DNA from: Strongylocentrotus purpuratus
Lineage: Eukaryota; Echinodermata; Echinoidea; Camarodonta; Strongylocentrotidae
DNA length: 64,000 bases
NCBI RefSeq assembly: GCF_000002235.5
Contig: NW_022145613.1
Coordinates: 8,425,929-8,489,928, forward strand
Direction: 5' to 3'
A model generated the notes under the pieces. The model was not told where the DNA came from. It saw nothing but the letters and a program-made list of their open reading frames with translations, and ran no database searches. The position numbers were made by a program, and so were the translations under genes. Shown here piece after piece: positions 42,801-54,800 of the stretch; positions within the stretch are counted from its first letter, which is position 1; every line of letters begins with the position of its first letter.

Positions 42801-45800
42801 GCGATGTGATTGTGTTCATCTTGACAGCTTTAATTTGTTTAGAAAAATAGGGCTTTAACCACTCACGTGTATCAGGGGCTGATATAGCTAGTTTGTTGGG
42901 GGGAACTTCCGGATTTGTGTCTGCAACGGGATTAATTACTCTGACTGATCCGCTTTATCACAATTTTTTTTATAAGGTGCGCCCCCAAACGCCTACACCT
43001 TTATGGAGATAGATAGTAAATGTTAGAACTGTCATGTAGTACCACCAAAACCTTGAGTGTTCGTATATAATCTCTTCGATATGGTTATATGTCACACGTC
43101 ATGAAATTTCATTCTCATTCATGAGATATGAAGCTAACAAACTCCATATAGAAAGAAAGGAAGAAAAAAATTCTGACGAAATCAACAAGGCATATCACCA
43201 ATTAATGTCAACATCGATGGTTCCATGTCATAAATGCTTTGTTGTTTAATCTTAACGTGCCCATTGAGTAGCATGCCCAGAATCAGCACTTAATTACCTC
43301 TGTGGTTCATTGAATGTCTCGTTCAAAAAACGCAATATGTAATCATATTTCGAAACTTATCAATGTCACCGACTAAAAAGGATGCCAATCAAAAGACTGG
43401 CGAAGCCCTCCGCACGATACATCAGCAGAAAAGGCCAATTAGACAGTCATGAATTAGATGAAACTAAACTTCATTAAAACGGTGAAGCAATACCAGGAGG
43501 ACGCAAAGCAAGGAACGTGAGTATCTTGTATGTAATTTTGCCTTCTTGAGTGAGAGGGCATGGGCGTGGCATGTTAGGGGTTAATTCCCGATCGTTATTA
43601 CTTTAATGACGGTGCTATTTTTTCTTTTCGATCTTGAATGATAAGCAGGATGATAAGGCTACCAAATCAGATGATCTTGATTTTTTCATGCACAATGCAC
43701 TCGTTTCATGAAAGTTGTTGTGCGCGACTTCGCTTTGTCTGTTACATATTTCATATACAGATACGGATACTGACCAACGTTTAAAAAGCGTTATCACAAA
43801 GAATGACATTGTCGTGAATATAGGAAGCAACAGCAGAGAAAAATATCGACACTAGCTCCATGATTAGGGGTAATTTCTAAATTCTTAGTCGAATCGAAAC
43901 GAAACTCGTGCCATTCTTCAGGTTCTCCTAAGCTTCATTGCTCGCATCATGATATCTGCTGCCATAAACCAAACAGGCAATGACCCCCTACCCGATACTC
44001 CGACTCAGGGATCAGGATACAAGAGTTTGGAGATATGCATGATTTTAGTGATTGCCCTCTCAATTTTCCTCAACGGCTCTACCATTTTGTTTGTGATCTG
44101 CTCGACGCGGCTGAGGAAGCAGCATAACATTTTTACAGTGAATATGACTCTTATAAACTTATTTACCGCCGCTTTCGGGATGTGGACTATTGAATTGACG
44201 AATGATAGGGTAAGTTTCACCGTTGTATTCAGTATTTCTATTATTATCCTCTTCACAAAAAATACTACATGAAGCGACCATGTTTACAAAGTAATGGAAA
44301 TGCATTCTAATCGCCCCATGGAATCTGTTCGTTATTTGTTGTTTATTAGTTCAGTGCTTTTCAACCGGAGTGCTGCAAGACAAGGGTCCTGCAAGAGTCC
44401 TGTTAGAGAAACTTTGTTATACAAAAAATATTTTGGAATACAATTTTGTGAAACCAAATATCAAAAACCGAGTATGTAATGTCATGTGGAAATTGGATTT
44501 CAAAGAAGAACAAATTCGTCGTTCTTCCTCTCTCGCTTCGCTCTCTTCCAAATTTTAGAGACAGGCAGCGTAGAGCCTGAATACCTCTATATTTGAGCAA
44601 CGTGGTGCCCGAATAACATTTAATGTTTAATTTAATAATATTTCATATCGGAATTACGTGTACACCTCGCTCGCAACATTTAGAAACAGGTTAATTCTAG
44701 GCAACGCGGTGCCCGAATATACACACATTCGTATATCGAGATGACCTGATATACGATTTTTGTATTCACGTCTATTCGATGGTGAGGTGCCCGCATACAT
44801 ACCTTATCTAGTGTATTGATTACAAAAGAAAAATATTTACCACTTATGAAATATCCTAATTTTTGGCACGCTCGCTTCGCTCGCTCGTATCAAATGTGCC
44901 CGTACATGTGAACAAAGCAGTTTATTAGTGCCAGAGGGATGCAAAATAAATATTCTGTGATTTTGAGATGAATATGGGTTGAGGGTGACGCGAAACTTAT
45001 TATTTCTTAAGTGGTGCTGTGACTGAAAAAAGAATTGTAAAACTCTGTATTAGTTCTTCCATTCAAGCTCGTTGAGACATACGATTTATTCATGTATAGA
45101 AGATACATGAAAATACCCTTGTTATATAAGAAGGGGTCTCCAAATTCCAGGGGGCGTAGGCACATTTGGGACGGGGACGCGTTCCCCCAATCGAGTGGTG
45201 AACAATTTAAAAGAATGAATAAGCAAGAAGACAGAGATAAAGGAAACGACTGGACCACCAACCCCCTACACCTAATCATTAGCCGTATACATTCCCAATT
45301 TATTTTATGAGTATGACTAGAGAAATCCCCCTGAGTGGGGTGGCTCATGCTAAGCTACTGCTAGATTCTATTTTTTTAGATATGAAATTGAGTAGGAAAG
45401 AAGAGACAAGAATTTATTTCAAATTTTGTTAAGACTTGTTCGGTATATTTTGCCTTAAATTACAGATTCGGAAAGTCCTCAATTCAACCTGGGGTTCGAG
45501 CGCAGTTTCATCGACTTTGAACATCCTCCTTGTTGCCGTTTACCGCTTCGTTACCGTTCGCGTCGACCCTTTCGGAGTCAAGAATCTCGTCACCACATCT
45601 CGATGCATCTCTGCCTGTGTGCTGACGTGGTTTTTCGGTTCTTTCGTTTACATTGGAAACTTAGTCAAAGACGCTCTCCCTTGGATAATGTTCTTTATCC
45701 TGGTCGTCTTTGTACTGACCGGGGTCTGCTACGTGCTTCTTTACCGCGGTGTGACGCGGCCACGATCGTTGCGGCGCGGCGTGGACGTAGACGAGCACCG

Positions 45801-48800
45801 TTTGAAAGAGAACCGCCGTTTGCTGAGAACTTTTGTCGCCATATACGTCACCTCTGTGTCTAGCTGGATCCCGGGCTTCGCTTTTGCGATTTCTAGATTA
45901 GATAATGACATGTTTGAAAACATTTCCATACTTTCAATTGCTGTCAGTTTGATTACTAATCCCGTTATCTTCTGGGTGCGATCAAATGACTTCAAAGCTG
46001 AGGTGAAAAGATGCATATTTAGAAACGACGTTGTGTCAGTAATGTATTGAATATTATTTATTTGATGTCTATGGTCGGTAAATAAACATTACTTAGATTA
46101 AATGTCTTATGACTCATAACGAATCTTGTCTGAATTAGAGACGCCCTCCATCGACTTACAATGGGTAATGTGTCATAATAATTATTATTTGATCAGTGTG
46201 ATGAGTTGGACTGTTAGTGATATAGGTTTACCAAATATATATTTTCAAAAGAGATGGGGAAAACAAAGAGACGATTGACCACCGAATTGTGAATCATTCA
46301 AACTGTCAAAGGAATACACAAAGTTATCAAATAGGTAGCATGATAGCTTGTCACTGCATATTTGATCCGCAAAAACAAATTAGCAGCAAGATCGGCCCAC
46401 TGCAGTCAAAATATATATTTGATATAAAGAGAACATAATTCACGTTTCAAGTGAGTGACACTGGCGATTTCTGTCAGTTGTTGATGTGGTCATCCGTATA
46501 CAGTATGTTTGACATGTCAATTTGAGCACCATAGATGTCATCCGACCGGACCTTAAATCCATTATTGGTCATCTGACCAATAGGAATGTCGAATCGCAAC
46601 TAGTTCACGACATGCACGATAATTTGTTTGACTTCTTAAGAGTTTACCTATCGCATCTGGTGCCAAATATAGCCTCTACTGTCATGAACATGCTCAGTGT
46701 CACTTGTAACGACTCCCAATGAAGAGAATTATGCATCGCCTCAATACGCCAGCACTCAGCGTACGGGACTGGTACCTATACAATTCTTTCTTTTTTCAAA
46801 CAACCACCTTATTGAATATCCTCAACTAGTTCATCCTCCTTTTAAAGGTAAAGACCAGTATTGGAAACGCCCCAATTTCAAAAAATAAAATGGAAGCTCT
46901 CATTACCAATCATGTGAAAGAATATGTTTTGACTAATACATGATGATAAAAAAATTGCCGGGAAACCGCCTACTAATTCATATATTTGGTATATTTGTTT
47001 CTCTCATGGTCTGTGAGAGATATAGGGTAGTCCCATATACATCTTTCTGTGTATAGTGCTTGTAACTTTACGAAGAATGGGCCAAACTTCTTATCATTTT
47101 GATGATTCCAGAACCTTGCAGATGCTAGATGCTAGATGATTAACTTTTTCTGATCGATTCCACAACGTTTCTGACCATAACTGGTCTTTACCTTTAAGCA
47201 TCGATTCACCGAGAATGAGAAAACAGCATACTATCTTCAATTTCAACGTGACGCCTTTAGATTTAAGCTCCGATGTGACTGAGTTTATTATGACCTCCAA
47301 GTAGCCAAGAGTTACTTTACTGGATTTAACACTTATAAATCGAAACAAGATTGTCAAAAATAGATAATCAAACATATAACCTTCAAAGTACTCAATGTAA
47401 AGAGTATCATATTCTTAGATGTGAATTATTCAGTCAGATGCAGTTATTCTGGTGTTGCGTGAGAGTTTTGTTCTTTAAATATCTCAAGACTTTTAAGATG
47501 TAATAATAATAGGCCTAGCAAGTACAAAATGAAATTAGCTTTATACCGCAGTCTGACGCAATCAAGATCAGCGGAGAACGAAGAATAGCAGTTGAAAGAG
47601 AATCGTCGTTTGCTGAAAACGTTTGCCATTATATTCACTATCACCTTCCCTTCCCTATACAGTGAAACCTTTTTTTGTGACAATCTGTATAAAAAGACCA
47701 CCTGTCTATAAAGACCATATTTTCTGTTTCCCTTGAATAATGTCTGTCATTAAAGCGTGTACTTAAATAACATGTACATCAAGTACACCTACCTATAAAG
47801 ACCGCTTTTCTTGTCTCCATTGAGTAGTCTTTGTATACAGGTTTCACTGTATTTATCTTGGCTTCAGGCTTCATGGCGACTCCCAATTCGACGTAATAAA
47901 TCATTGTCATCGTTTCATAAATCTCCAATTTGATCGTCAACTCCGTTATTTATAGCATTTGGTCTAAATAATTCGAGAATGCGGTCATAAATGTATGTAT
48001 GTTGTATGCAGAAATCGTGTAGTTCCGGAACATTTCAGAGGGCTGGTTTAATCTTGTAGAAAACGTGTTTAGAAGAGAAATAGATGTTGTCTTATTTGTT
48101 TGTACATGTATAGGTGTATAAAGTATAAAACAACCCAGTTTACATACCGTAAAATACTGCCAATTTTTGTTTAATGTATATATTTATTGTATCAAGCATC
48201 TACAAAAAGAGACAAGAAATTAGCATATTTAAAGGCATCGTTAAACAATGTTAAATCAGAGATGCATGGCCCTAAGTATTATCAATGTCTTTGATATGGT
48301 GTGATAATGAAGCCCTAAAAAAAGAGTAAAAATCTTTGAGTAACCGGTTTAACCGTACTCATTTTCCCCAATAGACTGTAGTGTGAAAAAAAACCGTTAG
48401 GAAAACGTAAAATTAAATTTTGATTTCCAATCAGAATTATATTGATAATCAGACAGGCGATCGGCTTGTAAAAGTCATGTCCTGACTGACTTAAAAAGTT
48501 TATAATTGAAGATTACATCATGAGCTAAATCCTGGATTTTATTTCAGAATCTCAGGCAATGTTACCGACTCACTTTAATTTAAACTTTGTCAAAAATGAT
48601 TAATTCTTGTTACATATTTGTGTACATAGTGTGATTACAATATTCCTAAAATAAAAATATGAATATTATATGAATAAATATGATATATGTTGAAATTTGA
48701 CACTTTAATAATCAAGATTGTTGAAATGAATAAAGAATGAAAAAGTCAAGTAACTAGCACGTCACAGACCAGTAAATTCATATTTCATTGATGAAAAGCA

Positions 48801-51800
48801 ATTAAGCAGTACGTGTCAGGCTCGTCGCGAAAAACCTAAATGAGTGTCCGAATGAATGACACGTGTGATTTGATTGGTAACTATACCACCCAGCACTTGA
48901 TAATCATACGTTTTAAAAATCAGAACTGGAATACAGATCGGTATTAGTATTACCACATTTTGACTGTAGTCTCAGCCATAGATAATCATGGGATTAAAAA
49001 TCTAACACGATGGCGTTTTGAACGTGATCTTGTACGAAGGTAAATTGGAATGAGACATTAAAGTGACTGGTAACATTGTTGAAGGTTGATGAAAAAACTG
49101 CTTAATTTTTGTATAAAATGTTACTTATTATATTCCTTCTACTGTATTAACCCTCTGACATGCAAAAAATCCTGAAAAAATTCTCAAACCACGAAGATAT
49201 CTATGGTTTTCTTTCAAGGCGTCGATGTATGACACCCTCTAACAGTGATTAACAGTAAATTCTCCCAACCATTTTTGAATTTTCCCAACCGTTTTTCCAT
49301 GAAAAAAAGACATAAAACAGGCTATAAACAATCTGTCAACACTTAAATGTCTGAAATGGAATGTAGAGCCATTTTATTGCTTTGTGAGATTTCCATTCAC
49401 CTAAAATGTAATTAAATTGTAATAATATAGTTGGGAGAATTAAGGAATCGATCAGATCAGTTTTCCCAATTTGTACCATGAATAATGGTCCGTTTTTACT
49501 CAAATTTTCAGATTATCTTTAATTGTACATCTATAAGTCTACCTTAGCACCACTATCTCTCATCTGAATAATGTTACCAAGTCCCTTTAAAGAAAAGGTT
49601 GAGTTCCAGTCATGCGGTTGCATTGTGAAAGAAACGTTGTGGAATCGACCAAAAAGGTCGATCATCTAGCATAATCATAAGTATTGGTGTGTACTGCAAG
49701 GTTCTGGAATCATCAAAATGATAAGAAATTTGGCCCAGTCTTGGTAAAGTTACAAGCAGTGTACACAGAAAGATGTATATGGGACTATACGGACATGTGG
49801 CATAAAAATTTGTCCCTATTTTTACGATGTTACATGCTATATTTAGAATATGAAGGCATTTCAAGAGACATGCTTTTCAGGGAATATTTTGTATCTGATG
49901 TTCTTCCACACTTGCATAATACGATGTAATTTAATGTAATTAAATTGTAATAATATAGTTGGGAGAATTAAGGAATCGATCAGATCAGTTTTCCCAATTT
50001 GTACCATGAATAATGGTCCGTTTTTACTCAAATTTTCAGATTATCTTTAATTGTACATCCATAAGTCACTACCTTAGCACCACTATCTCTCATCTGAATA
50101 ATGTTACCAAGTCCCTTTAAAGAAAAGGTTGAGTTCCAGTCATGCGGTTGCATTGTGAAAGAAACGTTGTGGAATCGACCGAAAAGGTCGATCATCTAGC
50201 ATAATCATAAGTATTGGTGTGTACTGCAAGGTTCTGGAATCATCAAAATGATAAGAAATTTGGCCCAGTCTTGGTAAAGTTACAAGCAGTGTACACAGAA
50301 AGTGATGTATATGGGACTACACGGACATGTGGCATAAAAATTTGTCCCTATTTTTACGATGTTACATGCTATATTTAGAATATGAAGGCATTTCAAGAGA
50401 CATGCTTTTCAGGGAATATTTTGTATCTGATGTTCTTCCACACTTGCATAATACAATGATAACGCTCACAAATTATTTTTCACTTCTTCCCAGAACTCAA
50501 CCTTCTCTTTAATTACGCTTGGACGACAAACACAGCCCGTGGGATCTCTTTATGCGACCTATTTGGTTCTATTTAAACCAACACGGAATCAATCTCTACC
50601 GTGCCAACTCTTCTGCGTGACGCAATTACGTCTTCACAAGAACGTTATGTTTAGAATCAGTGGCCCTGGTTAGGCTTAATTGTGATCAATGACGATTTAC
50701 ATTAACGTGAAACATTTTGAAGAATTTCAATCGACTTGAAATTAAACTGCAACCAATGTTCTTAAAAACAAAACATTAACGTATCTTTAATCCCAAAGAT
50801 ATTGCAGTCATAGTGAACCAAATCAATTAACTTTCTTCGTAGATTCCATGATGGAATCGGGTACGAGAATGAATTCTTTGGCTACTAATCCTTCTTCGGA
50901 AGATATGTGCGACGACAGGCTGACTCACGAATCACGTTATACCTTTTTTGAGATGATCAATACTCCATTGACCACGATATCGATGCTCCTCAACGGGTTC
51001 ATCCTCCTGTTCATTGTCGGTTCACCGAGACTCAGAAAACAGCATAACGTCTTTACATTCAACATGGCGCTTATAGACTTAACCGCCGCTGTATTTACAC
51101 TTCTCAATATGTTCGATTGTCCACGGGTAAGTGTCCACGTGTAAGCCCTCTTAAAGGCCCGGTCACACAGCCTTTCGCGTCTGTATCGCGGGTAAAATTT
51201 CGCGATTTTTTTTTGCCCGCGGTTGCCCGTGGTGGAAAATGTGCAAAATTGGCTTACCCGCGGTTTATCCGTGGTATGCCCGCGGAACAGACGCCGGCGA
51301 CTGTTCCGCGTCCTTATCGCGGGTGAAGCGCGGCGGTACCGCGGCCTACCAAGCTTACACGCGGTACACACGCTAATGCACGTGATAACAACGCGGTACA
51401 GACGCGGAACAAACGTGCTATGACCGTGCTCCACCCGCGATTACCCGCTAAAATTTCGCGTCCAATTCCGCGTGTAACCACGTCTTAACCGCGGCCGTAG
51501 CACGTCCTAGCACGTTCGTTCCGCGTCTGTACCGCGTCTTTACCGCGTGTGTACCACGTGTACCACGTTTACCGCCCGCGATTACCCGCGGTCTAAATTT
51601 TCGGGCAGCCCAAAACTTTTTCGCGCGGCCAACCGCGTGTGAATTTCTTACCGCGTGTAACGACGGGTAAAGTACGGCTGTATCGCGTCTTTATCGCGAC
51701 CTCAAAGCGTCCAACAGCGTCTGCTTCACGGGCAGAAATTTTTGGCCGTGATTCGGCCGCGATAGAGTATGTCATTTAAGGCACATTTCTGCAAGGTTTT

Positions 51801-54800
51801 TTTTAAAACAAATGTGTTTGAAGTTTCTGCTATATTTATTTATTGATTATTGATAGTGGTTATTTGACCTGACTGCTAAGAAAGCATAAATGCTTGCAAG
51901 TAAGCAACCACACGGCAAACGGCTTTAGGTCCTCTCCGAGGGACCTGGTAATGAGAATGAATGCCTTACCAAAGGGTACTAGCGCATCGACTTAGTTTGA
52001 ACCCGGGTCACCGGGTTACGAGACCACTGCTCTACCAACTATATTAAAGCTATCGCGCATAATAATGAACGAATACAAAGTTTTGATTTTCTGCATACAA
52101 CAGAAAACCAACATTACGTATTCTTTTATCAATATTTGTCTTATTCTTTTATCAATATTTGTCTTCAAACACAAGTCTTTGCAGAAATGTGTCTTGAATG
52201 AAATTTTCTTTCACATTATGATACAATTTAAGTGAGATTTTTCCATCATTTTGTTGGCTAATTTGGGGCTCCTAACACTTTAGAGGGGTTTTAATGATTA
52301 ATATCAGCACTCATAGTATCATTCTGTTCATGGGTATTCTTTAATCTACTTTGCGTCATTTTCTGACGAAGTGATGGGTCAGCTCAATATTGTACAAAGG
52401 ATGAATGACAATTTTACAGTGGAAAACGACGTTCAGTTGAATTATTGGCGCATGCATTACATGTAGTTCCATTCATAGGCTCCATTAGCGCAGGTAATAG
52501 CGCAATCAAAATGACACCTCGCATATAGGGCATCTCGGGTATCACGGACATTTCGAGACAGCACAACAACTGCATTAATTACATTTGCTTTCAAAGGATA
52601 TTCTATCCTCTTCTCGCTATTGTATAACACTTTGTGTTCTTCTTCCTCTCCCCATTATGTTCTCTGTTTTTCATTTTTGTCGCCCCTTCTGGTGCCGCGC
52701 GACCGTGTCACGTGCCCCATTGCCCATTTAGATACTATAGTAATTGTGTTTTTGTCTCTTGTTTTTTAGAGTGTTCACATGGAGAAAATTTACAGCTCAA
52801 CTTGGAACTCCTGCACGGTTGTTTCGAGTCTAAACATCCTACTTGTGGCCGTCTACCGCTTCGTAACCGTTCACGTCGACCCCTTCGGCGTCAGGAATCT
52901 CGTGACTACACCTCGATGCATTTTCGCCTGCGCGCTGGCATGGCTAGTTGGTTCTTTCCCTCTCGTTCAAATATTAGTAAAAGACGGGATAGGGCGATGG
53001 ATATCTCTCTCCGTCTTTGCCCTGTTCGCACTTTCAGGGATCTGTTACGTACTTCTTTATCGCAGTGTGACGCGGTCACGATCGGGCGGAAACGATCAGC
53101 GGTTGAGAGAGAATCGCCGGTTGCTGACGACTTTTGCCGCCATTTACGCAACATCTTTCGCTCTTTGGTTGCCGATAAGCATTCATGGATTAACGTCGAG
53201 CAAGGATCAGACGTCGTTTGAAATTGTAATGATATTATATAATGTCAATTTGATCGCCAATCCAGTGATTTACTGGGTGAGATCGCATGAATTCAAAGCT
53301 GCGGTGAAAAGATGCATTTTTTACCTGTTTAGAAGTCGTGTACGAGCAGTACGCGTTATCGAGTTGCTTTAGACAGCATTACCGATTTGAACCAGGGAGA
53401 ACAATTAAATTATAGTCTCTTCTTTTGAGTCATGAAAAGCCATGGAATTTGAGAAAAAAAATACTAAACCCAGGGGAAAATTAAGGTATTTAGTTGGACC
53501 CAAAAGAAAGTAGCCCGTCTCCTATACATACAGCCACAAAACAGTATTTACTTGATGATAGGCTATGTGGGTTTTAAGGTTTTAAGTGTGTAAAATGCCG
53601 CCCTTAATGATCGTGGAAGTTTAAAACTCTTTCAGGGAAAAAATCAGGGAATTTTATTTCATGACATGCTGGAAAACCTGGCTTGATTCTTGAGTATTTT
53701 GTATGACATCGTCCCTGTGTCGTAACAGACGTATTTACTAAATTGTATGCAGACTCGGTGAAAACGAAAATTTAAGAGACTTGGCGTTCTGGAAGGGGGG
53801 GGTGGATGCTGCATAAATTAAATAAAACATATATACTAGTGAGAAGGTTGTTAGTTTTATTTTCTCACCACAAAATGCGACTTCCTCATCCTGGCCGAGT
53901 TCGCAATCGAAAATACCGTTACACGTCAGGTTCCGAGGTATACAGACACCGGGCTCGCACTCGAACTCCACTTCGACATCGCACTGCTGGAGATTGACGC
54001 CGGCGACGATGTCGACCAGAGCTAATGATAAGAGAAAACGAAAATAGAAATTGCAAAAAAAGATTTCTGATAGGGAAGGAGCAAATATACAGGTTCGTTT
54101 TCACGTGCCCATTTTCAAGCGTTCTATTGGTCTTTGAATTTATTGAAAAGACTTTACCAGTTCACAGTGTACTCAATGTAGACTCTTTTACGTCCGATTG
54201 ACAGACTATCTCACTCACCTGTCACAAGATACTAAATTGCAATAGTCCGGATGCAGAGTTAATGTTGCTATGTTGGACAAACATCAAACAAGCCTTAATT
54301 TGTATATGTTTTAGAAAGCACTGTGTTGAATAATGACTTTTACGTTTGAGAGATATTGTTCAGCACTGTCTGTTAATTTGTTGTGTATGCCTACTTTTGT
54401 TGTGTCTCCTCATTTTTTATGAATCGTAATTTTTGTTTTTCATTTTCATTTCATTTTTATTTTTTCATTTCCAACAAAATACAATACATAATAATGAATA
54501 CAATGTAAAATGTATACAAAACATAGTTACATTTGTAATAAAAAAATCTTAATAATAATTTATACATTTTAGGAAGACAAAAAATGAATTTTAAAATTTA
54601 ACTGCATTTATATTTTGAGGAAATGGAGAGGTCCACTAAAAAGCAGAGCTTGTAAATTGTGGACCCCTCAGATAATAATGAGTGTGAAAAAAAATGGAAT
54701 ACATAATCGTTTGTTTGTAGTTGTATGCAATTTTCTTAATTTGACGTAAAATTTGACAGTGACCGCCATTCTTACTTTCATGCATGAGCATTATGTACGC

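Larger units (their letters stand above)
46684..48022 (+). pseudogene. Array receptor 8: pseudogene with two transposon insertions
   Basis: Related to receptor 5 ([12 protein letters not shown], preceded by the matching upstream frame 46522-46722). A TTAA element (46842-47197) splits the TM1 text. TM2 text follows (CGATTCACCGAGAATGAG, 47200). Loop 3 text lies at 47540-47630, a pogo-like MITE (47660-47849) splits TM6, and TM6-TM7 remnants run to 48022. Many stops. Confidence 0.8.

Noticed and set aside
49684-49929. Small frames repeated at 49684 and 50327 ([19 protein letters not shown])
   Set aside because: Conserved only because they lie in a duplicated TTAA-type MITE; the third copy at 6172 is not open in the same way.
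50937-51434. 165-codon minus-strand frame over receptor 9 exon 1
   Set aside because: Shadow of the plus-strand exon continuing into the CpG-dense patch.
52634-53221. 195-codon plus-strand frame overlapping receptor 9 exon 2
   Set aside because: Out-of-frame shadow; the true frame has TM3-TM7 with NPVIYW and a good acceptor.
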